NCBI RefSeq assembly: GCF_004193775.1
Contig: NC_041002.1
Coordinates: 4,761,261-4,825,260 of the forward strand
Source: Glycine soja
Lineage: Eukaryota; Streptophyta; Magnoliopsida; Fabales; Fabaceae
Reading direction: 5' to 3'
Length of the DNA: 64,000 bases
The notes beneath the pieces were generated by a model, which worked only from the letters and a program-made list of their open reading frames with translations, was not told where the DNA came from and did not search any database. Below are positions 12,292 to 25,266 of the stretch, piece by piece. Numbering within the stretch: position 1 is the stretch's first letter; every line of letters starts with the position of its first letter. The translations under genes were made by a program, and so were the position numbers.

Positions 12292-13868
12292 GAAAATAAT
12301 TACAGCATGTTATTTCATGTACATTTTCATATTTTTTTTTGTTATTCGTCTAATTTCACTTGAAATTCATTGAAAACAAATTGACTTAGGATATTTTGTA
12401 AGTTGTATATGAAATAAATCTAATAATATAAATATATTAAAAAAAGTCAACAAGTATATAATTTTGTCTACTTCATAAATCCCCAATAAAAAAATTAAAT
12501 AATTTTTTTTTTATTTTTATAAATATTAAACATTTTAAACTTGTTTTAGTTTTAAAATTATTGTATTTGGATTTAAAAATTTAAAACGTTTTTAAATCTC
12601 AATAACTTTTTATTAAGTGATAATGTGATAAATACAACATCATATTATCATATAATGTGTATTAGAATTTTGTATAATCTCACTTTATTGTCATATTATC
12701 TTATTCTTTCATCAATTTCACTATTTTCTTCTTTTCCCTTTCCTTTCATTTTCTCCTACTTCACAATAGTTACCCTTATCATTTTTCTCATTAAGCCACC
12801 AAGATTGGACGATTTACCCATTACAAGACATCCCACCTCATCCATCATTGTTGCCAGCTCCTTTCATCCATCATCACCATTTTCCATTACTTACCTCCAT
12901 GGACACTAGCAAATCAACTACAAACACACCTTAAAATGACTTCCTAGTTATTAATACTTAGAACTGCCACTCTTAACTAGACCTAGATGGTTGCAACCCA
13001 CATATACTTTGTAATGATATAGACAATTTGAGTTAAGACTGACTAACCAGCAAAAATGATGGGGCAAACTAGATGACTCAACTCATCAATCTACTTTACC
13101 AGCAAGCTCGGGGCAAAGTTGGCTTGCAGTCAATACTATTATTATTTTTGCAAAAAAAAAAAATGATTTTGCTTTTGCTACTTAGGGTCATTTGTTGAGG
13201 AGAAGGATGTTTAATACTAAGAAAAACCGTATAGTTAATATGATATGATTGACATCAATTTATTTATTTAAGTTTTTAGTGTTCTTCAAAGTATATATTT
13301 ATTATTATCGTTAGTTTATTTTATAAAATCAATTTCTTTAATAGAAAAAAGGGGACAGGTTAGCTTGCCAACCCACCCTAAAATAGGGCATTCCGAGACT
13401 TTCAATCCGCCAACAACAAGCTTGCCACCCCTAATAATATGTAAATCATCTAAATGTGAGTTTTTTTCAACCCGATCTCCCTAACTTGCGAGTTTAATAG
13501 GTTGGTACGTCAATTATGTGGGTTGACCCTCAATTATTTTGAATTAGTTAAAATATTTTTTTTGTTATAATGTTTAAATAGGTTGATTTTTGTTAATTAT
13601 TTACTTAAATATTGATTGATGTGCTCGAATCTTTGGTTAGTTTTTATTAATTAGCATATGCTTAGTATTTAACTGAGACTTTTTTTTTGCCTAAAAATAA
13701 ACTGATTTTTTTTAGTTATTTGGTTTGCATTTCATTATTATAGATACCATATTATGAAATCTAATAAATTATTAACAAATAACAAACTATAGAAGGAAAA
13801 CATAATTTTTTTTTGCAGAATATACAAAAATAATAATTATTTAGCTTTTATATATATATAAATAAATA

Positions 13869-13899
<31 letters not shown>

Positions 13900-15548
13900 T
13901 TTAATTTTTACCTAATTCTACTATTCTCTTTATTTTTTTTTATCTTTAATTAGAAGCCGAGACATTTAAGTTTTAACTACAAATTATGCAAAACAGGCAT
14001 AAAAACAAAATAAAACACCAGCCCAACCTATTAAAATTGTGGGCCAATAACTTTAAGTAGGTCCAACCCTTATACCCCACCTTTTCTATTAACCCATCCT
14101 CAAACTCTTATGTCCACAACAGCCGCCGAAGATCTAAGCCTCATTTTAGAGAGAGATCTCATATCACTGAAAACCCGAAAGTTATTAAATTTTACAAACA
14201 CATTAATGAAAATAGTTTACGAATTGTCGACCAATCTAATCCGGTTTAAATACTTTTTCTTCTTCTTTTATCATATTATAAGTATAACTAAGATAAAACA
14301 AGAGAAATGGTTGTTATAGCGATAAACTATTCGCTTTGTGAACAATCCGTGAAAATTGCTTGTTGTTACATAGCACAGCTCAGAAAATTATTTTAATAAA
14401 AGTGTTCCATATTTTAATGATAATGTTTATATATTTATCCAATATACTTTTAAAAATACAACACAAACTAACCAAAGTTCTTAAAGCATTTTTTTCCCAT
14501 TGCGGTTTCAAAATGGATCCATATATATAATACTTAACACAATAGGACAAATATCATGTGCCATCGGCACAATTATTATATATTTTTACCTTAAATATTG
14601 GGAAGAAATATTTAAGAAAGGCATTATCCGATTATCGTTATCCAAATATCAATTCGGTAATTTGTTAATTTTTGTTTTTTAGAAAAAAAATACGAGATCT
14701 ATTTTTCATTGTTCAAAACTGAAACCTCGTAAGAGGAATCTATGACGTTGTCGCTTTTCTTTTCAGCTTCAGAGCCATACTTTCTCTTCCTTCTATGTCC
14801 ATTCAGCTTCTCACTTCAACCAAAAATAAAAACGGCAACTTTGATCCAAACCTCACCTTCCCTTTCTTAATTGAAGAACCTTTTAAATCCCTTCTTCTTT
14901 AACACTACCCTTTACTCTTCTTAAATCTCTATCTTGATAATAACATTCACCCATTTCCTCACTTGTTTCATTTCTTCACATTGGAGGCTTAGGGTTCTAT
15001 TTGTGGGTTTGACCCTCTTTCTCTTCCCTTTTGTGTGTTGTTGATCTGAATCAGTTGTATTGTGTTTCAACTTGGCTTCATTGGGTTGAGTTTTTAATTT
15101 TTTGAAGATAAAAATTTATTGCTTTTTATTATTTTTGGGTTGGGTTTTGCTGATTTTAATGCTGTTTTTAAGGAAAGACATAAATTGACTCATGGTTGGT
15201 GCTGTGTAGAATTAATTGCAGGTTTTGTTTGGTTTGACTTCTAGTCCTAGTTCTTGTCTTTTTTTTTTGAAAATGCCTTGCACGGTTTGGTTTTGGATTT
15301 TTCAGTTACTTTATGGTATTTTATTTTCTGTACATTAACTGCTAACTCATGTTTCCATTATTAATTGATTATTAATTATACTAGAAAAATGCATTTATGT
15401 TTGGGTATTAATGTCTTTTTCAAATTAAAAATTTATGGCTAGCGAATTTAATATAGTTTGACATTTAATTAAGATGGAATTGAGGGTCAGTTGTATATGC
15501 TTCTTGCAGATTTTGATGCTTGAGTTCTGTGGTTTCTAAGGCATTGAC
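11507..15548. other. Intergenic region upstream of the IQD gene
   Basis: Mostly AT-rich, with repeats at 12242-12289 and about 13850-13891 (AT)n. The part from about 13000 to 13500 has the look of a decayed dispersed repeat. The last kilobase (about 14750-15548) is less AT-rich and rich in TTC/CTT, as in plant 5' leaders. It probably holds the IQD transcription start and a leader intron ending at the acceptor TTCTTGCAG at about 15502-15510. No further gene was seen. Confidence 0.45.
12242..12289. repeat. (AT)n microsatellite
   Basis: Uninterrupted AT dinucleotide run of about 48 bases. Confidence 0.95.
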
Positions 15549-18500
15549 ATGGGGAAAGGAAGAAGTCCTGGGAAATGGTTCAAGAACTTACTCTTGGGGA
15601 AGAAATCGTCGTCAAAGTCTACTTCATCAAAGAAGAATGATATTTTTGTAAGTATTTTGGTGGTTGACATTCGTTTTTGTTTATGATTTGTTATAAAAGA
15701 AACTATGGAAGGGAGAAAGTCTCATTGTTGTTGCCTATAATCTGTGACTGTGAATGCTTGGTCTTTTGAAATATGCATGTTCTAATTTTTATTTTATTTT
15801 GTGTGTAAAGAAACCTTCTAGTGACAAGGATGCGCTGGTGTCGTCTGAGGTGCCCGTGTCTGATCCAACCGTTGATTCGTTGCAGATATCCGCACCAATA
15901 TCTGGAGCTAATGATTCTAAAGGAGTGCTTTCCGAAAAGGAGGTAGTTAGTAGGTCATCACATGATAGGGATGTTCTTTCAACTGGAGTTGAAGAAGCTA
16001 AGGTGCAAGATGTTGCTAATTTTGGATCTCAAGAGGATCTTGAGAAACTCCAGCTTACAGAAGCAGCTATAAAAGTTCAGGCTGCTTGTAGAAGCTATCT
16101 GGTAATCACTCCCTTGTAATTATACAATTTTGTTATACTAACTGATGTGTCTAAGTAATAATTATCTGAAAGGCTTCATGGGCATTCTGTATATAAATGC
16201 ATTAGAGATACTTACAGATGCAAATGCAACCACAGTTATTTCACTTTTAATATTTCAAATTTTTGGTAGTAGAGAAAAGAAAAATATAAGTATTTTATTT
16301 ATAGTTAGTGCCTTGTCTACCCTGCATGTTTATTTGAAATTCTCTCTGTACCCATTGATTCTTAATTTGTATGCTATTGCATGCAAGTTTCCTAACCATC
16401 AATTCTGCATGGGGAAGTTTCTTTATTTATGTTAATGGATTCATAAAGTGATTCCTGCATAACTTCATTGAAGGCTCGTCAAACATTTAAAAAACTCGAA
16501 GGTGTCATACAACTACAAGCTTTTATTCGTGGCCACTTGGTTCGAAGACAAGCTGTTTCTGCATTATATTGTGTGAAGGGAATAGTTAAATTTCAAGCAT
16601 TGGCTCGTGGTTACAATGTTAGACGTTCTGATATTGGGCTTGCAATCCAAAAAATTCGTAAGGTAAAAGTTCTTTAATTTATTCATCAATTTAGTGTTCT
16701 GTCCATTATTTTCCCCGCCTTCCGGGTGGAAATGTTTCTCCTAAATTAGTATTAAGAGGTGCTTTCTACCATACAGTTGTTACATTCTAGCGATTTGTTG
16801 ATCTTATTCAATGGGGTGAATGTCTTAAATTGCATTCTCCTTGCCCTTTTATTACTTCACTGACTCCTTTTTTCAACATGTTTTTGTCAGGATACCCATT
16901 GCTCAAATTCTGTTCGGGTAGCTTCATCCACACAGGCAGAGAAGCTGTCTGAAAATGTCTTTGTTTGCAAGGTAAGAAACTGCTATATCATGCCTACATA
17001 GAGGATAAATAGATTCTTACAGGTACTTCTAGTATCTGAAATATGACTCATTCCAGTTAATTGAAACTTCCAGACATTATCAGCTAAAAATGTTACTGTC
17101 CATGAAGATTTCTTCCCTTGATTATGTGTGAGCTTGGTGCTTTTTTCTTTCTCCTAATCTGGTGTATGTTTTAGGTTACCAGTAAAAGTACTTATTGCCT
17201 TTAAAAAGGATAAATTTGTCTCAACTTTTGGGCTCATAAACTCGTCTCTAATTCTATTTGCTATGTTATTAAAGTTTTCAACTTGTTTTGGTTATATTTC
17301 TAGGGTTGTGTTCTTGTTTTACTCCACATTATATTCATTGTATGCTTCATCTGAAGTTTCTCCGTCCTGTAATATCTGATTTTTTTCTCAATATGCTTGT
17401 CTTTGCCATGCATTGTGGAGAATGATTTTAATGTTCAATGATGGTTCCAGTAATTATTAATGTCAAATGACAATGATAATAAGTTATTTTTGGTCACTGA
17501 ATCAGTGAATCTCATGACCATTGTTTGTAAGTTGATTTAGCACATTTTTGGGTCAATTGCCATTTTTACTTTACACACATTGATATGATTTTGAATATGA
17601 ATGGTATGACAAATGTTGTAAACAAATGGTGTACTTTTTATTCTTATCATTCCCTTTTAATTCTTATTGTTTTGAAACTAAGTTATCTCATCATATTATT
17701 TTGGTTTTGATTAAAGCTCATAACGTATGCTATCCATTTTAGCTTCTGGCTTCATCCCCATATGCAGTTCCTCTATCACTCAACAGTGATCCTGGAGAAC
17801 CTAACATGGTTCGGAAGTGGCTTGACTATTGGACAAGGTCACACTTTTGGGCACCTCTTCCTGAATTAGAAAAGAAACTTGGCTCAGCGTCTGATGAGAA
17901 AAATGGCAGTTCTCAGACAGTTCAAAAGGGGCAAATTAAAAAAATTACTCGGAAATATCCGGCTGTGAAAGCTAAGAATGGCTCAAATTTAGGTTCTAAC
18001 AAATCTAAACAGTGTCCAAAAAAGGATTCAAGCCACCCATTGCCTTCAGCGCAGGAACACCCACAGAAAGAAACGGAGAAAAGTAGTTTTGAAAAGACTC
18101 ACGCACATAATGTTTCAAATGGATCTGAGGTTGTTAGTGAAAAAAGGAAATCTGGCAATAAAAAGATTTTGGATCATGCTGTCACTGATGTTTCAGAGCA
18201 GGGCCCAAATGCCTCTTCAGAGAAAAAGAAAGATTTGACCGTGCCAAAGTCAAAAGAGTCTGATCCTGAGAAAGGTGATGGACAGGAAGCAAAAGACAAG
18301 AATGATAATGAGCTACATCGTTACCCTGTTGCCGTCTTAAAGACAACTGTGATGAAGGGTGAAAACGAAGGATATCAAGGAGTCAGTGAGAATTTGAATG
18401 GTGGTGACAATTGCATGAGTAACAATAGCCAAAGAAGAGCTTCATTACCTGCTAACTTTAATGATCAAGAGAATGAGTTATATAACACTCCTGTTACTCC

Positions 18501-19689
18501 AAGACTGCCAAGTTATATGGCTCCTACTGAATCAGCAAAAGCTAGGCTAAGAGGACAAGGCTCTCCAAGATTTGCTAATGATTTGGTAGACAAAAACAGT
18601 ACAACCAGGCGGCATTCACTTTCATCTTCACTTAATGGCAGGTCAGGTTCATTTTCCCCAAGAGCTGAAAAGCTGATAGGCGTAAGCGGCAGAGGAGGGA
18701 TAAAGTCTGATAGATCTCTGTCATCTTCAAGGGATGGGACTGGTAAGCATTTAAGATTTTTTTTTTGTATTTTTTAATTAATTGATTGGTTGGTGCTTTG
18801 ATTTATTGTCCCCTTCCCACCAACAAAAAACAAAACTAAATTGATTGTGATAGACGTGCTTTTGGAATACAATACAGTGACATGCATAGAGACAAGTATC
18901 CATATACATAAATGCATGCTTATATTATTTGCTTGCATGTTTTGTGGTGAGGAAAAGTTTTGCTGTTCTTATGGATGACCGACTAATACAAGACTTTGCT
19001 TGACTACTAAAGCTCACTTGCCTGTTTGAATTCTTTAGTTTTCTTTCTTTTTTATTAACAAAAGGTTTTTCCAATCCAAGTTGCATTTTCTCTTCACCCT
19101 TGCAAAGCAGGAATTCCACTAGTTGTAATACTCATAGGAATGAATACACAAAAGCAATTTAATAGATGGAAGGCACATTAAGAGTCATGAGAAATTACTC
19201 TGGATATCTCCAACAACTCTTGCTTCCTTCCTCTTCCCCTAGGATACTTCTCTAGCCACCATGCATATAACTTTTACCCTCCTAAAACATGAACTAGCCT
19301 CGGTTGTCTGCATGTATGTTGTAGGATTTTTTTCTTAACTTTCCATAGACATCAAAATCAGCTCAATCCGAGGTTTGTAGCAAAAGTTACAATCAAAATA
19401 GTGTGTGAAGTTTAGAGGTCTCTATTAGAATTTTGGTAATTTGGCTCACATTTTTATAAAAAACCATAAATTTCTAGAAAAACAATAAAAACACTTTTAA
19501 CTTAATAGGCCAAAGAATTCACTTAAAATAAGTTATAAGTGACGTGATCTTCATTAAAATCACTTATGTTTCTTTGCTACTTAAATCAAATTTGATTGTT
19601 ATTTAGTCCTTTCTGTTTCCCTTAATCACTGTGTTCTACGGATATTATCAATTTCAGAGAAGTTGATCCAACCTCAGTGGAGAAGGTGA
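15549..19689 (+). CDS. IQ-domain (IQD30/31/32-type) calmodulin-binding protein, six coding exons
   Basis: Complete split gene. Coding exons are 15549-15647, 15811-16101, 16474-16662, 16891-16971, 17743-18742 and 19658-19689, all with GT-AG introns, summing to 1692 bases (563 residues plus stop). The start gives MGKGRSPGKWFKNLLLGKK, the basic N-terminus usual in this family. The IQ67 region spans the exon 2/3 junction (about residues 115-180) with IQ motifs AAIKVQAACRSYLARQTF, VIQLQAFIRGHLVRRQ and VKFQALARGYNVRR, spaced as the family requires. The phase-0 intron inside IQ67 is at the conserved place. Exon 5 encodes a long Ser/Lys-rich, probably disordered tail with the conserved WLDYWTRSHFW segment near its start and PTPRLPSYMAPTESAKAR-like block (here VTPRLPSYMAPTESAKARLR) near its end. 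The last exon ends EKLIQPQWRR. IQD proteins bind calmodulin and associate with microtubules or the cell periphery. No break was seen. Intron 5 is 915 bp. Confidence 0.9.
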
Positions 19690-21222
19690 TTCTACCTTTT
19701 TTTTCGAGGCAAGGTTACTTGAAGGAGGTAAAAACTTGAATAGTAAAAACATGCAGAGACTTACATTACAGCGTTTCTTTACTTTTTATTTTCATTACTA
19801 TTTATGGTCATGGATACAGAAAGGGATATGATATCAAATTTCTTTTAATAGGAGTATTTTGGTGGGTATATATTAACTATTAAGGATCTAAGCTTATATG
19901 CTTCTTTTTCTAGTTCTAGCTTCTGTGATGTATTGCTAAAAAAATTGTTCAGTGTCATATTTGCAAAATTCGAGAAACTTTTTCATTTCAAAGTTTAGCA
20001 ATATCAGAGGAATTATGAGCAATCGGAAGAATTTGTAGTCACATTGCGTGAAGCTTAAAAGTGATTGTGATGCAACTTTTTCAATAGTTTTCTCATTTCG
20101 GAAGTTATTTTTAATTTATTAGAAAATTAATTAACAAAACCGTTTTTTTTATTGCTTTTACTATTTTTTTTAAAACAGTTGTTTTTATTTTTGAAAACAT
20201 AATTTAGTTAAAAAAACTGTTAAGAAAATGCTCAAATAAACGGGTTTTAGATTTAAACACATTATGCACACTTATTATAATGATCTAGGCTAGTCGCATT
20301 CGCTGGAAACTAAAATAGAAAAAAAGTGGTGTAACAATTTGATGTCAGTTATTCCTCTTAAAAATTCAATTCGAAAGACTATGAGAATGAGGGGGAAAAA
20401 AAGAAGGAAAAGAAACGAAAGAGTGTGAAGTTTGATTTCGAGAATATTTTGTTCTATATTTTCTTTGAATCTATTTAATTTGTCAATAATTTTTATTTTT
20501 GGCTTCAATCAAGTCTCCAATTTTTTTAATTAAACAACTCAACTCAAGTCCTTCATCCAATGTGGCAAATGAAGTATCTTCGGTATCCATCCTACTTTGA
20601 GATCAATATACCTCCAAAGGACAACAAATGTTTATAATAGAGAAAAGTACCTAATTTGAGATCAATATACCTATAAAAGAGAGCAGAGCTTCATAATAGA
20701 AAAAAGTACTCTTAACTTCAGACAGATCTAGTTAAGCATATTTTTTGGAGCAAAGCTTCATTATATACTTGTGTTGTTGTTTTTAATGTGATTGTATTTA
20801 ATTATCTATTATTATGTAAAATTTATTTTGATTGTTACATTTTTTTTCCCAATGTAATGTAATTCTCATTGTTTTTTAATTGAATATTATTATGTATTGT
20901 GAATTTTTTCATTATTTTCAACTTATTATAAAAAAAATTAATAGAGTAAATTTTCATTAATTTTTAATATTTAATATTTTTATACTAATAATTTAAATTT
21001 GAATTAATTATTTTATTTGAACCAGTGAAAATAAAAAACATATAAAAGTGAGTTTCTTAAATTTTTTTACCATTAGGACAAAATTATATATGGATTTTGT
21101 AAGAATGACGTGAGATCGTCAAATCACAAAAAATCACTTTACTTACACTAAGAAATTCTTATTAGAGATGCTCAAACTAATGGACCAACCTAAAAAAAAT
21201 GTGACACACAATAGTTAGATGT
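19690..21222. other. IQD 3' flank and intergenic region
   Basis: Begins with the likely 3' UTR of the IQD gene. The rest is AT-rich with one small tandem repeat (20592-20709) and no recognisable gene. Confidence 0.5.
20592..20709. repeat. 59-bp tandem duplication
   Basis: Two adjacent copies, 20592-20650 and 20651-20709. Both contain ttgagatcaatatacct and end in a(a)aaaagtac. They differ by scattered substitutions. Confidence 0.8.
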
Positions 21223-21893
21223 AGTGTTATGAAAATCGATTTGTCATCAATCCGGTTGAGACATTGAGTCAGAGGTCAAATTGATGGGTTACTTATTAAC
21301 CTAGTTGATTTGGTATATATTAAAAAAATAAAAATAAAAATATATATAATACTTAACATAATGTGATTGATCCATATTTTATACTCCAAAATTAAATTCA
21401 TTGTTATGATCAACCTATAAAATATTATATAGCCATTTATTACTACAAATTACTGTTATTTTGTTGGGTATTATCATTAAATTATTAAGAATTCTTATTT
21501 TCCAACATTAAATACAACTATTGAAGGATCATAAGAAAGTATGTTTTAAAATATATAAAACATATAAATATTGAATCATATCATGATCAATATGATAATA
21601 ATTACTTATTATATATTATTATCAAAATAAAAAGAATATTAGAAGACCATATTATATGTTATTCAATAATTAGTTATTAACAATATAACATAGTATAAGA
21701 ACACTAAAAAATAAAAATAAAAGTTGTCAGACTGGATCAACTCGGCCTAGATCACCGGATTTGACCAAATTTGACCGAGTCGACCTGGGACAATTACATT
21801 TTTTTATCTTACGTCTTAATCGAATCGCCTAAGATATTAAGTCTCGATCAAACTTGTCTAACCGATCCGTCAGGTCCAACTTTTATAACTATG
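21223..21893. mobile_element. Small foldback element with 9-bp TSD GTTAGATGT
   Basis: Flanked on both sides by GTTAGATGT (21214-21222 and 21894-21902). The ends are imperfect inverted repeats (AGTGTTATGAAAATCG at the left; CATAGTTATAAAAGTTGG at the right read inward). The length of 671 bp, 9-bp duplication and lack of coding sequence fit a non-autonomous Mutator-like element. Confidence 0.6.
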
Positions 21894-21902
21894 GTTAGAT
21901 GT

Positions 21903-24900
21903 GATATAATATTAATTTGGACCCCTCGGATCCAGAATTGGAACATATGATAGGATATAGTTACAATGGATTGATAATTTGGAAAAATAGATGATGCATT
22001 TCAATCTATTTTAATCTTATGTATACCAGTAGATCTGTGAATGATTACTAACATATCCATGTCGTAGGTGAAGTGTACTATAAAAAAATTAGACTTGAAT
22101 ATAACAAATTTGTGAACTGAGTCGAGTGATGATGACAATTTATAAGTAAAATTTAATTTTTAAATTATGAATTTACAAATATTATATTATTTTTATTTAA
22201 TTTTGCTTAATATATTATGTTGAAAATTAAAATAATATTATTTAATTATTATTGATTCAACTACAGTTGGACTATTAAATCTCTTACTAATGACTTTATC
22301 AGTGCAACTACTTGTATGATTTTAGAAACATTGGTAATGGATGGGACAATATTTTATCATGGCCAAAATAGGTAGACAACATGGCAATTTTCTTTTTTTC
22401 AATAAGAAATGAGAAAAAGTATCAGGAAATTTACAATAAAATATAGACCTTGATTAATTGAATTAGACCTATTAATAAATAACATGGTATTTCCTGAAAT
22501 TCTCTTAAACATTTTACTTTAAAATAAAATAAATATTAATTTGTCTCAAGAAAGATTAAAATATGATCAAATGTGTTAATTTGCTCACATTGTAATCCTT
22601 TCGTATTCTCTTTTGAAAATTAGTTAGTCTCCAAAAACACTAAATATGATCAAATTAACACATTCAAAAACAAATTGTATATACCAACACTCAAAGACTA
22701 AAGATATTTTGTTAGAACCTAAAAAAAGACTAAAGATAATGAAATTGTTTAACTTGATCAAATTATTGAATTAAGCCCAATTCAATTTAATTTAGATTTC
22801 ATCAGGTCCAAGTTGGATAACGGATTTTTTAATCCAATCCAACCAATACCATTTAATTTAATTTATTATATATATATAAATTAATTATTAAATAAAAAAC
22901 ATTAATAATTTTTAACTCACACTATATTAAATTAAACCACTCATAATTTTTTTTCTTTTTTAAGTTATTTTTTATCTTTGTCTTACTTTTACTTATTTTT
23001 ATCTAAAATAAAAATATCATATTATCATTAAAATCATTAATTCTATTAATTAAATATTTTCATAATTTGATATCTTTTGATTATATTTAATCATTATATA
23101 CATATAAAGTTTTACGAAAAAATAAATTATTATTCTAAAAAAATTATTTTTTAAATATTCAGACTCAATTAATCTAACCCGATTCAATCCGTTTAGCATT
23201 GGATTTAGTTGGATCAGATCTGAAAAAGAAAGTGTAAAGGAAATGGATGGCTATGCTGTATGTAGCGCCCACAGCAAATGTAGAAGCAGCTTAAAATGTG
23301 ATCTGAGAAAAGACAGTTTCAGTCCCAGAGAGAATTAGAATGTATTGATAATTCCCTCACATCATGATTCAGTCAAGGTTTTTAATTACTGTCACAGTTT
23401 CATTGGGATTCTTGACATTGTGAGAAATTGCGGAAAAATGTAGTCCATGCGTCTGCAATGATGGTTGCAACAAGTTTGCAGAGTCCTAAAAACTTGACAT
23501 TTTGGCCAAACCAACCTGTCATAGTCTTCCTGATTCCGGTGATGGCAGGATGCGTTTGAAAGCGTATTGGTGGCGGTCACATTATGATTTTGTCACATTT
23601 GTTGATATCGCGGAAAATTGCGAATAAATGCGGCTGATATGGTCCCAATTGAATTCTTGGACAATTAAAAAACGTTTATATTGCAGCCCAAATCACTGTG
23701 GTGGATCATTTTTTTAAATCCTCGTGTATAGGAATTGTCTTTCGTTGTCAATAATAAAACTTCGTTGTCTACCATATAAAACTCGGACTGTGTAAATTGA
23801 ATATCTGCCAAGTTTGCTTTATGTTCCTGTACATGTACTCCCATCCATTAATTCAATGTGTGTTAATCTTCCAATGAAATCTCAGTACTGTGCCATTCAT
23901 TCTCAATATGCAATATTTCAAATTTATGACTGCTGATTTGACAAATCATACTCTAAATTCAAGAAGCAGATCAGACAGAATTGTATGATTTGTCTGAATT
24001 GAATATTTTGTAGCAGCAAATAAAGTTATTTCTGGGACATGTAGTATGGCAGTTAAGATCGGGTCCAACTTACATTTAAGCAACCTAAAAAAAACTCCAA
24101 CAACACAGAGAGTAATTGATGGGAACTTGTTACGAGGGATGAACCCTTACACCTGTAATTAAACCAACTTGGGATAGCTGCATGATCCTGGGAATTTAAA
24201 ATGTGTACCCCCAGTCTCATGTAGTATCTGTGAATCAATAACATGATTTATTTCTGAAAGTTAGTTTTTATGATATACCGTTGCTGGTATATGTGTGAGG
24301 AAATCGCTATTCTTTAATTTTTAGTGTAGAAGTGGATTATATCTTAGTTCTTATTAAATTGTGTAATGAAAGGTTAAGAGGGTGCTCAATTTTCTCATCA
24401 TAAGCTTCTAATTCCAATGCTTTCATTTTCCAAAAATCATTCATTATTTCCAAATATACCAGCAAACCTTGCACTCAAGCATCACAGCGATCGAGCTTGT
24501 AGACTAGACACAATTAAAGAAAATGTTGAAATATAATCTTGATTTTGGATTATTTTTTTTCCTAAATAAAAGCTCAATTTCTAGAAACATGTTAGTCAAA
24601 ATTCTAGAAGCATGTTCCAGATAAATTTATTTTAGAACATAAGTCGAAAGTAACATATAGAATATTTTAGAGTAGGTGAATAGGTTTGCATTTATGAAGA
24701 AAATTCTATAGAATCATTTGTAGTCATTAGATTAAGTTTGTGTTGGTAAAAACCTAATCATTGATTTAAAAACAAGAAGTGATCAATTATATATACAAGT
24801 AGTCTCTTCCTTCAAAACTTACTAATCTCTCTTATTCTCAAATATTTCATTCAATACTAAATTTCATTCCAACACATGTAATCGGAGACCTTGTCAAAGC

Positions 24901-25060
24901 TTTTGATTCAATGAAGGCTACCATCAAAAGAGAAAAATAAAAATAAATAAATAAAGAACAATAATGGTGCAAAATGAAATACCACTATAAGACATGCACT
25001 TGATCAGAAACTACACAGCAGACTTGAAAAAACTGATCATAATAACTAATGAACATCCTT
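21903..25060. other. AT-rich intergenic region
   Basis: Contains only AT-rich sequence and short frames. The part at about 23380-23640 repeats a theme (gcggaaaa(a)tg, aaatgcgg) seen in decayed plant foldback elements, but no clear ends were found. The 3' part would be downstream of the first MIR395 hairpin on the minus strand. Confidence 0.4.
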
Positions 25061-25064
25061 TCTG

Positions 25065-25195
25065 TTAAAAAGCATCAAGTGGCTCCTAGAGTTCCCCAAA
25101 ACACTTCAATAGGACTAACTATAAGGCCTCACTGTTAGTGAAACCTAAGGAGTTGCTAATGAAGTGGTCAGGGGAATTCAAGGGGACAACTGACC
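25065..25195 (-). ncRNA. MIR395: MIR395 hairpin, copy 1 (diverged)
   Basis: Inverted repeat whose minus strand has the star side first and the mature miR395-like sequence on the 3' arm (21 nt, 25089-25109), reading TTGAAGTGTTTTGGGGAACT... . It differs from the canonical miR395 core TGAAGTGTTTGGGGGAACTC at mature position 12 (G to T). The 5' arm (about 25160-25180) pairs with it with a four-base mismatched bulge and one more mismatch. The loop is short and AT-rich. miR395 is induced by sulfate starvation and cuts mRNAs of ATP sulfurylases and a low-affinity sulfate transporter. This copy lies 23 kb from the others and lacks the conserved flanks of copies 3-5; it may be less active. Confidence 0.7.
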
Positions 25196-25258
25196 TTCCT
25201 TTCTTGAATGCTAGCATTCTTTGCAATTACTGGCATTAACTGTTACTATAAGCATTCT

Positions 25259-25266
25259 TATTTATA
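25259..25266 (-). promoter_or_regulatory. TATA-like box upstream of MIR395 copy 1
   Basis: TATAAATA on the minus strand, about 65 bases upstream of the hairpin, matching the arrangement at copies 3-5. Confidence 0.45.

Noticed and set aside
12182..12373. Open frame with an IYIYIY run
   Set aside because: It is produced by the (AT)n microsatellite; the same is true of frames at 27425-27622 and 56098-56298.
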